Assembly: GCA_021770615.1 (NCBI GenBank)
Contig: JAETQR010000006.1
Location: 1 to 64,000, forward strand
Source: Lachnospiraceae bacterium
Lineage (GTDB): Bacteria > Bacillota_A > Clostridia > Lachnospirales > Lachnospiraceae
Reading direction: 5' to 3'
DNA length: 64,000 bases
Below, piece after piece: positions 35,098 through 44,317 of this stretch. Under the pieces are notes generated by a model. It was not told where the DNA came from. It worked only from the letters and a program-made list of their open reading frames with translations, and did not search any database. Made by a program: the position numbers and the translations under genes. The first letter of the stretch is position 1. Every line of letters starts with the position of its first letter.

Positions 35098-36267
35098 ATG
35101 AAGATAGAACAACTAAAACACAAATTTACTGAACTCTTTGGTCCCGGAACGGAACCTGAAGTATATTTTGCCCCAGGACGTGTCAATCTGATCGGTGAGC
35201 ATACCGACTACAATGGTGGACATGTATTCCCTTGTGCACTTACTCTCGGCACATACGGACTGATCCGCAGACGCCAGGATAACACATTAAACTTTTTTTC
35301 TGAAAATTTCAGCTCTCTGGGAGTTTTTTCATCTTCTCTGGATGAACTTACTTATACAGATGACGCCGGATGGACAAACTATCCCAAAGGCGTGATCTGG
35401 GCTTTCAAAAAACAGGGCTTTCATTTAAATAGTGGGATGGATGTTCTTTTCTATGGAAATATTCCAAATGGTGCAGGCCTTTCTTCATCAGCCTCCATCG
35501 AAGTCCTTACAGGGATCATGTTGAGGGATGTATATGGATTTGATCATGTTTCCATGACGAAGATCGCACTTCTTGGACAATATGCTGAAAACCATTTCAA
35601 CGGCATGAACTGCGGGATCATGGATCAGTTTGCTTCCGCTATGGGAAAAAAGAACCATGCCATTTTCTTAGATACAAACACTCTGGAGCACGAATTTTTA
35701 CCACTGAACCTGGAGAATATAAGCATTATCATTACAAACAGCAAAGTAAAGCATAGTCTCGTTTCCTCTGCTTACAATGACCGGCGCAAAGAATGTGAAA
35801 AGGGACTTGAAATGCTTCAGAAAGTAATTGACATAAACAGTCTGGGCGAGCTGACAAATGAGCAGTTTGAACGCTATAAAGTATTTATCTCCGACGAGAC
35901 CATTCAGAAAAGAGTACGCCATGCCGTCTCTGAAAACAGACGCACCGTCCATGCGCAAAATGCATTGAAGAATGACGATATTGAAGAATTCGGACGACTG
36001 ATGAATAAATCACATCTCTCGCTCCGGGATGACTTTGAAGTTTCCTGTAAGGAAATCGACCTCCTCGTGCGGACAGCCCAGGAAATTCCCGGCGTACTGG
36101 GAAGCCGCATCACCGGCGGCGGATTTGGCGGCTGTACGGTAAGTCTTGTCAAAAAACGAAACCGCCGCTTATTTATGGATAAGCTTACAGCTACCTATAA
36201 GCGGGAATTTGATATCGAACCGGAGTTTTATATTGTGGAAACCGATGACGGAGCAAGAAGGATCTAA
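35098..36267 (+). CDS. galK: Galactokinase
   Basis: Phosphorylates galactose to galactose-1-phosphate, first step of the Leloir pathway. 389 residues with the galactokinase signature GRVNLIGEHTDYNGGHVFP near residue 25, the GHMP ATP motif PNGAGLSSSASIEV and the C-terminal GGGFGGCTVSLV. Weak binding site (AGCAGG). Followed by galE; no galT in the window. Confidence 0.97.
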   Translation: MKIEQLKHKFTELFGPGTEPEVYFAPGRVNLIGEHTDYNGGHVFPCALTLGTYGLIRRRQDNTLNFFSENFSSLGVFSSSLDELTYTDDAGWTNYPKGVIWAFKKQGFHLNSGMDVLFYGNIPNGAGLSSSASIEVLTGIMLRDVYGFDHVSMTKIALLGQYAENHFNGMNCGIMDQFASAMGKKNHAIFLDTNTLEHEFLPLNLENISIIITNSKVKHSLVSSAYNDRRKECEKGLEMLQKVIDINSLGELTNEQFERYKVFISDETIQKRVRHAVSENRRTVHAQNALKNDDIEEFGRLMNKSHLSLRDDFEVSCKEIDLLVRTAQEIPGVLGSRITGGGFGGCTVSLVKKRNRRLFMDKLTATYKREFDIEPEFYIVETDDGARRI

Positions 36268-36290
36268 ACAAAAAAGATTTTAAAAAATCC

Positions 36291-36319
36291 TTGACCGTTT
36301 CCCTGCGTCATAGTATATA
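36291..36319 (+). promoter_or_regulatory. Candidate sigma-A promoter of galE
   Basis: TTGACC (36291-36296), 17 nt, TATATA (36314-36319), in the 99-nt galK-galE spacer. It would allow galE to be made independently, for example for cell-surface sugar synthesis. Confidence 0.6.
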
Positions 36320-36366
36320 CTTTACAGCAGGATATCCAAAACATGCGAAAGGAGATATGAAATCAT

Positions 36367-37383
36367 ATGAAAATATTAGTTACCGGCGGTGCCGGATACA
36401 TCGGCAGCCATACATGTGTCGAATTACTGGAAAATAATTATGAAACCGTGATCGTAGATAACCTCTACAATTCCAGCAAAAAAGCAGTAGAACGCATTCA
36501 GGAGATCACAGGAAAAAAAACAGCATTTTATAAAGTCGACCTGTTGAATAAGGAAAAGCTCAATGACGTATTTGACAAAGAAGGGATCGATGCGGTCATT
36601 CACTTTGCCGGATTAAAGGCGGTCGGGGAATCGGTAACAAAGCCCATCGAATATTACCACAATAACCTGACAGGCACTCTGAATCTTGTAGACTGTATGA
36701 GGTCTCATAATGTAAAAAACATTATTTTCAGCTCATCAGCCACTGTATACGGAGACCCTGCTTTTATCCCGATCACGGAAGAATGTCCAAAGGGAAGTCC
36801 GACAAACCCATATGGCTGGACAAAATGGATGCTTGAACAGATCCTCTCGGATCTCCATACGGCAGACCCGGAGTGGAATGTCATCCTGCTCCGCTATTTC
36901 AATCCGATCGGCGCCCATGAGAGTGGACGGATCGGTGAAGACCCTAAGGGAATTCCAAATAATCTCGTGCCCTATGTATCACAGGTCGCTGTAGGAAGAA
37001 GGGAATGCCTCGGCATATTTGGAGACGACTACAAAACTCATGATGGCACAGGAGTCCGTGATTATATCCATGTAATGGATCTCGCCTCCGGCCATGTAAA
37101 AGCAATCAAAAAATTATCAGACACACCTGATGTCCGGATCTATAACCTCGGAACCGGAAACGGTTACAGTGTCCTTGACGTCGTACATGCTTATGAAAAA
37201 GCATGCGGACACCCGATCAAATACGAGATCAAACCAAGGCGTGCCGGAGATGTAGACGAACTATATTCCGACTGTGCAAAAGCCAAAAAAGAACTCGGTT
37301 GGGAAGCCAGATACAATATTGATGATATGTGTGCGGACTCATGGAGATGGCAGAGTACGAATCCGGAAGGATATGATGGGTAA
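36367..37383 (+). CDS. galE: UDP-glucose 4-epimerase
   Basis: Interconverts UDP-galactose and UDP-glucose. 338 residues; NAD-binding GGAGYIGSHTC at the N-terminus, catalytic Ser in FSSSATVYG and the Tyr-x3-Lys pair in NPYGWTKWM. Substrate-binding RYFNPIGAHESGRIGEDP is intact. GAAAGGAG precedes the ATG. Followed by the hairpins at 37405-37493 and 37560-37688. Confidence 0.97.
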   Translation: MKILVTGGAGYIGSHTCVELLENNYETVIVDNLYNSSKKAVERIQEITGKKTAFYKVDLLNKEKLNDVFDKEGIDAVIHFAGLKAVGESVTKPIEYYHNNLTGTLNLVDCMRSHNVKNIIFSSSATVYGDPAFIPITEECPKGSPTNPYGWTKWMLEQILSDLHTADPEWNVILLRYFNPIGAHESGRIGEDPKGIPNNLVPYVSQVAVGRRECLGIFGDDYKTHDGTGVRDYIHVMDLASGHVKAIKKLSDTPDVRIYNLGTGNGYSVLDVVHAYEKACGHPIKYEIKPRRAGDVDELYSDCAKAKKELGWEARYNIDDMCADSWRWQSTNPEGYDG

Positions 37384-37404
37384 ATGGGGTAGAGAAAACG
37401 GAGG

Positions 37405-37493
37405 TAGCACCAGAAAGAGGAGTGCCTTAGGCAGACAAATTGATCTACAAAACGCAATTGAGTCTGCCTAAGGCACTCCTCTTTCTGGTGCTA
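37405..37493 (+). repeat. Constant-loop/variable-arm hairpin, copy A
   Basis: Perfect 32-bp arms (37405-37436 and 37462-37493) flank a 25-nt loop AAATTGATCTACAAA then ACGCAATTGA. The innermost arm bases are GCAGAC/GTCTGC. The loop differs at three positions from copy B (61645-61669), while the outer arms share nothing with it. Starts 21 nt after the galE stop. No T-tract follows, so it is not a simple terminator. Confidence 0.9.
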
Positions 37494-37559
37494 TTCCATT
37501 CTGTTTCCTGCTACCGCATTTCAGTGAATTGCCTCCGTCTCCCCCCGTCGCAGCTCTCC

Positions 37560-37688
37560 GGATTGAAAATATTCTTTTCCGGCAACCTCTGGAACCCGCT
37601 GGTGCCAGGGGCGCGTATTTTGCACCCCGGCACCACTGCGTGGTTCCACGAGCGCAAGCGTGTTGCCAGAAAAGAATATTTTCAATCC
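37560..37688 (+). repeat. 129-nt compound inverted repeat, possible terminator
   Basis: Outer arms of 27 bp with one mismatch (37560-37586 and 37662-37688; GGATTGAAAATATTC and complement). Inside, TGGAACC/GGTTCCA, TGGTGCC/GGCACCA and GGGG/CCCC stack into a rod. On the plus strand a T-rich stretch (CCCTTTTAAGGATTTTTTAA) follows. It fills the spacer before the permease gene. Confidence 0.75.
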
Positions 37689-37770
37689 CCCTTTTAAGGA
37701 TTTTTTAATAATTCCCATGTTATCATACTCTCAGGATATCCCAAAACTAAACTTTGAAGGGAGAGAAAAA

Positions 37771-40122
37771 TTGTATTTACGGATATTAAAAAAAGATCTA
37801 AAACGAAAAAGGACCATGAACCTCATTCTTTTTATTTTCATCATACTGGCATCGACTTTCATCGCCAGTAGTGCAAATAATATGGTTTCGGTCATGACGG
37901 CTCTTGACAACTATTTTGAAAAGGCAGAGGTACCGGACTACTGGATCGTTACTCCCAGTGAAACAGAAGCAGAAAGATTTAAAGAGTTTGCTGATAACAA
38001 CCATTTTAATTTTCGGGAAAACCAGCTCATCCAAACGGATCCCGCTAATGTGACGATAAACGGGAAAGAACTTAAGTACTCAAACACGCTCTGCCTCTCG
38101 TCCTTATCAGGTTCATACAAGATCTTTAAACAAAATGATGAAGAACTTACGAACATAAATGACGGGGAACTATATATGACCGCACAATTATTTTACTCGT
38201 CAAGCCATAAATACCAGATCGGCGATCAGATCAAGATCGACATAAACGGAAAAACCAAAACATTTACTCTGGCCGGTTCGGTGAAGGATGTCTTATATGG
38301 TTCAGCGATGATAGGAATGACAAGATTCCTGATCTCTGAAAATGACTATGCGGAATTTGTCCCGGAAACAACTCCCAGATTTTACTCAATGAATATCTAT
38401 ACACAGGACGATTCCTTCAGCGACCGGCTCAACGAAGAGAATCTGGATCTGGTCTTTAACAGTGACCGGGAAATGATAAAAACTATGTATATTATGGATA
38501 TGGTGACAGCGGCTGTTTTAATGATCGTCAGCATCTGCCTTATCCTCATCTCCATGGTGATCCTCCGCTTTACCATCCATTTTACCATAAACGGAGAATT
38601 CAGGGAAATCGGGGTAATGAAAGCGATCGGCATACCCCATCAGAAAATACGGTGGCTTTATATCGTAAAATACCTGGCCCTTTCCGCTGTCGGCAGCATC
38701 CTGGGTCTGTTTTTAAGTATCCCCTTTGGCAAAATGATGATTGGAAATCTCTCTAAAAATATCATATTGACAGACGGACGATTTTTTTATCTGAATTTTG
38801 TATGCTCGCTGGCTATTGTTCTTATCGTCATTTGGTTCTGCTACCTCTGCACGAGAAAAATCCGGGGATTCTCACCGATCGAAGCAATACGGAACGGAGA
38901 AACCGGTCAGCGCTATTCCAGGAAAAGCTTTATCCGGTTAAATAGTTCCCACATTCCAACCATTCCTTTTCTGGCATTAAATGATATTTTCAGCAGCCTG
39001 AAACAGTTTGCCGCAATGATCCTTATTTTTATCCTTGGAACTCTTCTCATAGCGACCCCGGTAAATACCATCAATACTCTCCAGTCGGATTCGCTCGTCA
39101 CTTCATTCAGCATGGCCAAATGTGATCATATCATAAACCGTGAAATACTGTTTCATTTGGACACCTCAAACCGACAAATGGTCGAAGACTCTCTGGATGA
39201 TATACGGGGAAAACTATTAAAACACAACATACATGCCGATGTCTTTCAGGAAATCTTATTCCGCCTGAACGTATCTTACAAAAATAAACACATGTCCTCC
39301 CTCGCTTTTCAGGGAGTCGGCGATGTGCGGACAGATCAGTACACCTATCTTGAGGGAACGCCCCCACAAAACAACGATGAGGTTGCGATCACACACATCA
39401 TATCTGAGCGTCTGGGCGCCGGCATCGGTGACACGATCACGATTAAAAATGGCTCACAGGAAAAAAACTATATTGTTACAGCACTCAATCAGTCCATGAA
39501 CAATATGGGGGAAGGCATCCGGTTTTACGAGAAAGAGCAGCTCGATTACAATCAGGCCATAGGATCCTTCGCCATACAGATCAGATATACTGACGATCCC
39601 GGCAGCAACGAACTGGAAAAGAGAAAAGATTTACTAAAAAATCTTTATCCGGATAGCAAAATCTATTCACCAGGAGAATATATAAATTTAATGATCGGAG
39701 ATATCGCAGGACAGCTGCAGGAAATTAAATATCTTATCCTGATCGTCATATTATGTATCAATATGTTAGTTACCGTTCTTATGGTAAAAAGTTTTCTTGC
39801 AAAAGAAAGAGGGGAAATCGCCATACTAAAAGCAATCGGCTTTAAAAATGCCTCTTTGGTCGCCTGGCAGACGCTTCGGATCGGAATCATACTTGTACTC
39901 TCCATCCTTATCGGAACTCTGCTGTCCAGCCCGTTCTCTGAGATTACATCCGGCCAGGTGTTCCAGATCATGGGAGCCAAAACGATCTCGTTTGATATCG
40001 TCCCACTCGAGGTTTATGTAATCTATCCGCTGGCCGTTTTCAGCGCAACCGTTCTTTCTGCCCTGATCACCGCTCTGCAGATAAGAAACATCCCGGCCTC
40101 TGACACAACAAACATTGAATGA
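37771..40122 (+). CDS. FtsX-family ABC transporter permease
   Basis: 783 residues with the two-repeat layout of MacB/BceB-type permeases: a membrane helix at about residues 19-40, a large extracellular domain, three helices (about 245-360), then a second such unit ending in three helices. The FtsX segments with GEFREIGVMKAIGIPHQKIR and ERGEIAILKAIGFKNASLV are clear. The start is a TTG at 37771, 7 nt after GAAGGGAG; the frame extends upstream into the inverted repeat and is not coding there. With the ATPase and two-component genes downstream it probably exports or removes antimicrobial peptides or lipids; the substrate is unknown. Confidence 0.88.
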   Translation: MYLRILKKDLKRKRTMNLILFIFIILASTFIASSANNMVSVMTALDNYFEKAEVPDYWIVTPSETEAERFKEFADNNHFNFRENQLIQTDPANVTINGKELKYSNTLCLSSLSGSYKIFKQNDEELTNINDGELYMTAQLFYSSSHKYQIGDQIKIDINGKTKTFTLAGSVKDVLYGSAMIGMTRFLISENDYAEFVPETTPRFYSMNIYTQDDSFSDRLNEENLDLVFNSDREMIKTMYIMDMVTAAVLMIVSICLILISMVILRFTIHFTINGEFREIGVMKAIGIPHQKIRWLYIVKYLALSAVGSILGLFLSIPFGKMMIGNLSKNIILTDGRFFYLNFVCSLAIVLIVIWFCYLCTRKIRGFSPIEAIRNGETGQRYSRKSFIRLNSSHIPTIPFLALNDIFSSLKQFAAMILIFILGTLLIATPVNTINTLQSDSLVTSFSMAKCDHIINREILFHLDTSNRQMVEDSLDDIRGKLLKHNIHADVFQEILFRLNVSYKNKHMSSLAFQGVGDVRTDQYTYLEGTPPQNNDEVAITHIISERLGAGIGDTITIKNGSQEKNYIVTALNQSMNNMGEGIRFYEKEQLDYNQAIGSFAIQIRYTDDPGSNELEKRKDLLKNLYPDSKIYSPGEYINLMIGDIAGQLQEIKYLILIVILCINMLVTVLMVKSFLAKERGEIAILKAIGFKNASLVAWQTLRIGIILVLSILIGTLLSSPFSEITSGQVFQIMGAKTISFDIVPLEVYVIYPLAVFSATVLSALITALQIRNIPASDTTNIE

Positions 40123-40136
40123 CAAGGAGAATAAGA

Positions 40137-40904
40137 ATGAAACCTATTTTAGAAACAAAAAATCTTTGCAAAACATACATCGTAAACAAGAGACAAAATA
40201 ACGTTCTGAAGAATGTAAATTTTTCCATTGCTGATGGAGAAATGGTCGCAATCATGGGCCCCTCCGGATCGGGAAAATCCACGCTCTTATATTCGGTCTC
40301 CGGAATGGATGAGATCACTGCCGGAGAAGTTGATTTTTGTGGCAAAAGCCTGTCGGATCTGTCCCAAAGGGAACTCGCTGACCTTCGTCTGGATGAAATG
40401 GGATTTATTTTCCAGCAGATGTATATGCTGAAAAACCTCACGATCCTTGATAACATTGTCCTCCCCGCCTGCCAGTCAAAGAAAAATCCTCTGGGCAAAA
40501 AGGAAAAAATACAGTTTGGTGAAGATCTGATGCGCCGGCTCGGCATTATTGAGATCGCAGACAATGACATCAATGAAGTGTCCGGTGGGCAGCTCCAGAG
40601 AGCCTGTATCTGCCGGAGTATGATAAACCGCCCAAAAATGATCTTTGCCGACGAGCCGACGGGAGCCTTAAACCGTACCTCGTCCGATGAGGTTATGAAC
40701 GAGCTCACAAAGATCAATGCGGATGGCACCGCAGTTCTTCTCGTCACACATGACGTCAAAGTAGCCGCTAAGTGTGAGCGGGTATTATATATTGTTGACG
40801 GGAACATAAAAGGAGAATATACTTTGAATAAATACAATATGCCTGCCGAACTCCGGGAGCGGGAACGCTCGCTTAACAACTGGCTTATGGACATGGGCTT
40901 TTGA
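40137..40904 (+). CDS. ABC transporter ATP-binding protein of the MacB/LolD type
   Basis: 255 residues: Walker A GPSGSGKST, Q-loop FQQMYMLKNL, signature VSGGQLQRACI, Walker B MIFADEPTGALN and switch His in LVTHD. AAGGAG lies in the 14 nt after the permease stop. Powers the adjacent permease. The last 25 residues (LRERERSLNNWLMDMGF) extend beyond the usual fold. Confidence 0.93.
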   Translation: MKPILETKNLCKTYIVNKRQNNVLKNVNFSIADGEMVAIMGPSGSGKSTLLYSVSGMDEITAGEVDFCGKSLSDLSQRELADLRLDEMGFIFQQMYMLKNLTILDNIVLPACQSKKNPLGKKEKIQFGEDLMRRLGIIEIADNDINEVSGGQLQRACICRSMINRPKMIFADEPTGALNRTSSDEVMNELTKINADGTAVLLVTHDVKVAAKCERVLYIVDGNIKGEYTLNKYNMPAELRERERSLNNWLMDMGF

Positions 40905-40932
40905 CATAAAAAATAATATCAGGAGGGATTTT

Positions 40933-41595
40933 GTGACAGATATATTAGTCGTCGAGGATAATCAGGAACTTTCAGATCTATTATGTGATTTTTTACAGGC
41001 AGAGGGATATACCGTCCGCTCTGCCGCAAACGGAGAAGACGCTCTGGCACTATATGAAACATATGGCGCCAGGCTTCTTATACTTGATATCGTCCTGCCG
41101 GGAATAGATGGCTTTGCCGTCTGTAAAAAAATCCGCAAATACGATGATACACCGATTCTCATCGTAAGTGCAAAAACAGAAAAAAACGATCAGTTAAACG
41201 GCCTCATGCTCGGAGCCGATGATTACATCGAAAAGCCTTATGACATCGATATCATGCTAGCAAAGATCAAGGGAATCTTTAAAAGAAGATATGCCATGGA
41301 TGAAATTTGTGACGGAGCTTTAAAACTAAATAAAGTAAAACGAACCGTATCGAAAAACGGACAGGCACTTGACCTGACCACAAAAGAATTTGATCTCCTT
41401 TTTCTCCTTCTGGAAAACAGGGGAAAAGTTTTAAATAAATCCTGGATCTTTGACCGCATCTGGGGGGCGGACAGTTTCTCGGAACCTCAAACACTGACCG
41501 TTCACATTAAATGGTTAAGGCAAAAAATCGAAGACGATCCAAAACAGCCAAAGAAAATCATCACAGTCTGGGGAGTGGGGTATCAGTATTTATGA
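40933..41595 (+). CDS. OmpR/PhoB-family response regulator
   Basis: 220 residues. The receiver domain has acidic pair ED at 8-9, phospho-acceptor Asp52 in LILDIVLPG and Lys in EKPYD. The C-terminal winged-helix domain ends KKIITVWGVGYQYL. GTG start after AGGAGGG. Its stop overlaps the kinase start (ATGA). It likely controls the upstream permease operon. Confidence 0.95.
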   Translation: MTDILVVEDNQELSDLLCDFLQAEGYTVRSAANGEDALALYETYGARLLILDIVLPGIDGFAVCKKIRKYDDTPILIVSAKTEKNDQLNGLMLGADDYIEKPYDIDIMLAKIKGIFKRRYAMDEICDGALKLNKVKRTVSKNGQALDLTTKEFDLLFLLLENRGKVLNKSWIFDRIWGADSFSEPQTLTVHIKWLRQKIEDDPKQPKKIITVWGVGYQYL

Positions 41596-42836
41596 GACAA
41601 TTTGATCGAATCATTGCAGGATGTCTTTTCATGATCATCCTGATCTTTGTAATCACAAATTTTTACCTTCTGAAAACTCAGACAGATCAAAGGGGAAAAC
41701 CATGGCAGATCGAGATCCACCGGATCACACAGCAGATCAAACAAGACGGTATTGATTCCGTATCTCTGGATAACTGCACATATGTCAAAAATATCCGGCA
41801 ATTCTCAGGCGACGATGCTTTTTTTGAAAATACGGCCGATAACTCCTGTATTCAAAAAATCGGCGACAAAATTTACCGCTTCGACTACCAATTTTCTTCG
41901 TATTTTTTCCTTGCCAACATCCTTTTCCGGATAAATCTGATCCTTGCGGTTTTATCCTTTCTTGCTTTAGGACTTTTATTATTCATCCGGCAAAAGATCT
42001 TAAAACCCTTTGTGATTCTCCACAATGTGCCTTATGAACTCTCCCGGGGAAATCTGACAATGCCGCTTCTGGAAAATAAAAGCCGCTTTTTCGGTCGTTT
42101 TATATGGGGGTTGGATTTATTGAGAGAACATCTGGAACAGCAAAAGCAAAAAGAACTTGATCTGCAGCGTGATAAAAAAACACTGGTCCTCTCCATTTCC
42201 CACGACATAAAAACACCTCTCTCCGCAATCAAACTGTATGCAAAAGCGCTCTCAAGGGGACTTTACAAAGATACGGCACAGCAGGCCCGGATTGCCAAAA
42301 ATATAGATATCAAAGCAGATGAGATCAGTGAGTTTGTCACCCAGATCATAACGGCGTCAAGTGAAGATTTTTTAAATCTGGAAGTTAATAACGGTGAATT
42401 TTATTTATCCTCGCTCATCCGGTCTGTCTCTGACTATTACAAAGAAAAACTGGATCTCATAAAAATCCCGTTTTCCATCGGGACATATACGGACTGCCTT
42501 GTTAAAGGTGATGCCGACCGTGGGATCGAGGTCTTACAAAACATATTAGAAAATGCTGTAAAATACGGTAACGGCCACAAGATCGAACTCGGTTTTTCGG
42601 AAGAAGAAGATTGTCTTCTCATAACCATAACAAACAGCGGCTGCACTCTGCCGGATTCAGAACTCCCCCACGTTTTTGACAGTTTCTGGCGGGGTTCCAA
42701 TACAGGAAATAAAGAGGGAAGCGGTCTGGGACTTTATATCTGCCGCCAGTTGATGCACCGCATGGACGGTGAAATATTTGCAGAAATAAAAGACGGATGT
42801 ATGCATGTCACTGTAGTATTTATGAAAGCAGGGTAG
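41592..42836 (+). CDS. Sensor histidine kinase
   Basis: 414 residues. Two membrane helices (about 7-27 and 112-132) enclose an extracellular sensor of roughly 85 residues with two cysteines. A short HAMP-like linker is followed by the H-box LSISHDIKTPLSAIK (His near 204), N-box LENAVKYG and G-boxes ending GSGLGLYICRQLM. The sensor loop makes it unlike BceS-type kinases that lack one. Start ATG overlaps the regulator stop. Confidence 0.93.
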   Translation: MRQFDRIIAGCLFMIILIFVITNFYLLKTQTDQRGKPWQIEIHRITQQIKQDGIDSVSLDNCTYVKNIRQFSGDDAFFENTADNSCIQKIGDKIYRFDYQFSSYFFLANILFRINLILAVLSFLALGLLLFIRQKILKPFVILHNVPYELSRGNLTMPLLENKSRFFGRFIWGLDLLREHLEQQKQKELDLQRDKKTLVLSISHDIKTPLSAIKLYAKALSRGLYKDTAQQARIAKNIDIKADEISEFVTQIITASSEDFLNLEVNNGEFYLSSLIRSVSDYYKEKLDLIKIPFSIGTYTDCLVKGDADRGIEVLQNILENAVKYGNGHKIELGFSEEEDCLLITITNSGCTLPDSELPHVFDSFWRGSNTGNKEGSGLGLYICRQLMHRMDGEIFAEIKDGCMHVTVVFMKAG

Positions 42837-42848
42837 TGCCCTGACAGA

Positions 42849-44279
42849 CTATACAAATACCCGGAACAACTGCATCACCAGACCAAATCCCCGGAATACC
42901 GCCTTTTGGCTAAAGTTCAACGGTTCACAGGCCGGAGCCTCCGACAAATGCGGGGGGATTTCCTCTGTTCCGTCTGCCGCCACTTCTCGGCAGTCCCTGT
43001 GAAGTCCTTCCATATATCCGGCCAGTTCCTGTGCCACCTCTTTACTTCGCACGGCAGCCATCAGTTCTGTGTCCACATACGTACTGCGCATATCCAGATT
43101 ATAAGAGCCGACGATCGCAATATCCTCATCGATGACAGCCGATTTTCCGTGATACGAAACTCCTCCCATATACTCCAGCAAATGGACTCCCGTGTCCAGC
43201 ACATCCTGCCTGTGCCATGTGTAATCACTTGAGGCAACCAGATTATCACCATTTTCCCTGGCATTTACCATCATCGTCACCGGTACATTCTGACAGACAT
43301 CTTTTATTTTTTCCTGCATCTCATCATCCATCACCACATAAGGAGTATGAAGTATGACCCGGTTTTTCGCACGCTTCATGATCTCTGTCAGTTCATAAAA
43401 TACAACCGGCTCTTTTGAGTAAATATGCGTTTCATTCGCTAAGAGTGTGACACCCTTTGTTTCATAGGTACACTGTGTATAATCAAATGCCTCAAATAGT
43501 TCCGGATACTGTGTACGAATGCTCTCATACCGGTTCTCTAAAAACACCCTCATTTCCTTGCGATCGGCATCTGAAAGCCCTTCCCCATCATATACGCTGC
43601 ACTCCCCATAGTCCCACATCTTATCAAAATAGTCATACAGTTCATAAACTGAACTTTCTTGATCTGACGGGACTGTATTATAAATGAGCACCTCCCTGTC
43701 AAAACTCATCCGCTCTGTCTCATATTCCCCGATAAAATAATCAAATGTATTGCGGCCTCCCAGAATATAGGCTTCATGATCCACGATCAGATATTTATCA
43801 TGCATGCACCCCATCGCTTTCCACGGAAGCAATGGATTCAATTTATTATAAATACGGATCTGTATATTCTCATGCTGCGCTACCGTCAAAAAAAGTGGAA
43901 CCCCCTGCATCCGGATAAACCCGCTGATCCCATCTACCAGTATCTGAACACGAACTCCCTCCTCCGCTTTTTTATAAAGCATCGCCAGAATATCCGACGT
44001 ACTCTCTCCCTCCCGCATATCAAATGTGCAAAGGACGATATTCTCCTTTGCCATATGGATCAGGCGGATGCGCTCTTCGAGCGCTGACTGGTTTGTCTCT
44101 ACAATCTTAGCCCGATCCGGACTGTCCCGATCCGTCATCACACGGTTCACGATTTCATCTGCATGATTTGTGTCTTCCATCTTCTTTATCCGGACAAAAG
44201 GCGCTGTCGCTCCAATGACAAGATATAAAATGATCGCGGCCAGCGCAATCAACACACCCCGTACTATTTTCTTTCTCAT
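42849..44279 (-). CDS. Phospholipase D-like / cardiolipin synthase-like membrane protein
   Basis: 476 residues with an N-terminal membrane helix (about 8-28) and two HKD motifs: CMHDKYLIVDHEAYILGGRN and YHGKSAVIDEDIAIVGSYN. The two-motif layout fits phosphatidyl transfer as in cardiolipin synthase, but the first part differs from housekeeping Cls. Convergent with the sensor kinase; they are 12 nt apart. The exact substrate is not certain. Confidence 0.85.
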   Translation of the reverse strand: MRKKIVRGVLIALAAIILYLVIGATAPFVRIKKMEDTNHADEIVNRVMTDRDSPDRAKIVETNQSALEERIRLIHMAKENIVLCTFDMREGESTSDILAMLYKKAEEGVRVQILVDGISGFIRMQGVPLFLTVAQHENIQIRIYNKLNPLLPWKAMGCMHDKYLIVDHEAYILGGRNTFDYFIGEYETERMSFDREVLIYNTVPSDQESSVYELYDYFDKMWDYGECSVYDGEGLSDADRKEMRVFLENRYESIRTQYPELFEAFDYTQCTYETKGVTLLANETHIYSKEPVVFYELTEIMKRAKNRVILHTPYVVMDDEMQEKIKDVCQNVPVTMMVNARENGDNLVASSDYTWHRQDVLDTGVHLLEYMGGVSYHGKSAVIDEDIAIVGSYNLDMRSTYVDTELMAAVRSKEVAQELAGYMEGLHRDCREVAADGTEEIPPHLSEAPACEPLNFSQKAVFRGFGLVMQLFRVFV

Positions 44280-44317
44280 CGTATCCTTATTCCTCTTTTA
44301 GCGGATTTTTCACCAGG

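Noticed and set aside
37560..37688. Integron attC site
   Set aside because: Symmetry is suggestive but the GTTRRRY core sites and an integrase are absent.
37660..37770. N-terminal extension of the permease reading frame
   Set aside because: The extension reads through the right arm of the inverted repeat; GAAGGGAG and the TTG at 37771 mark the true start.
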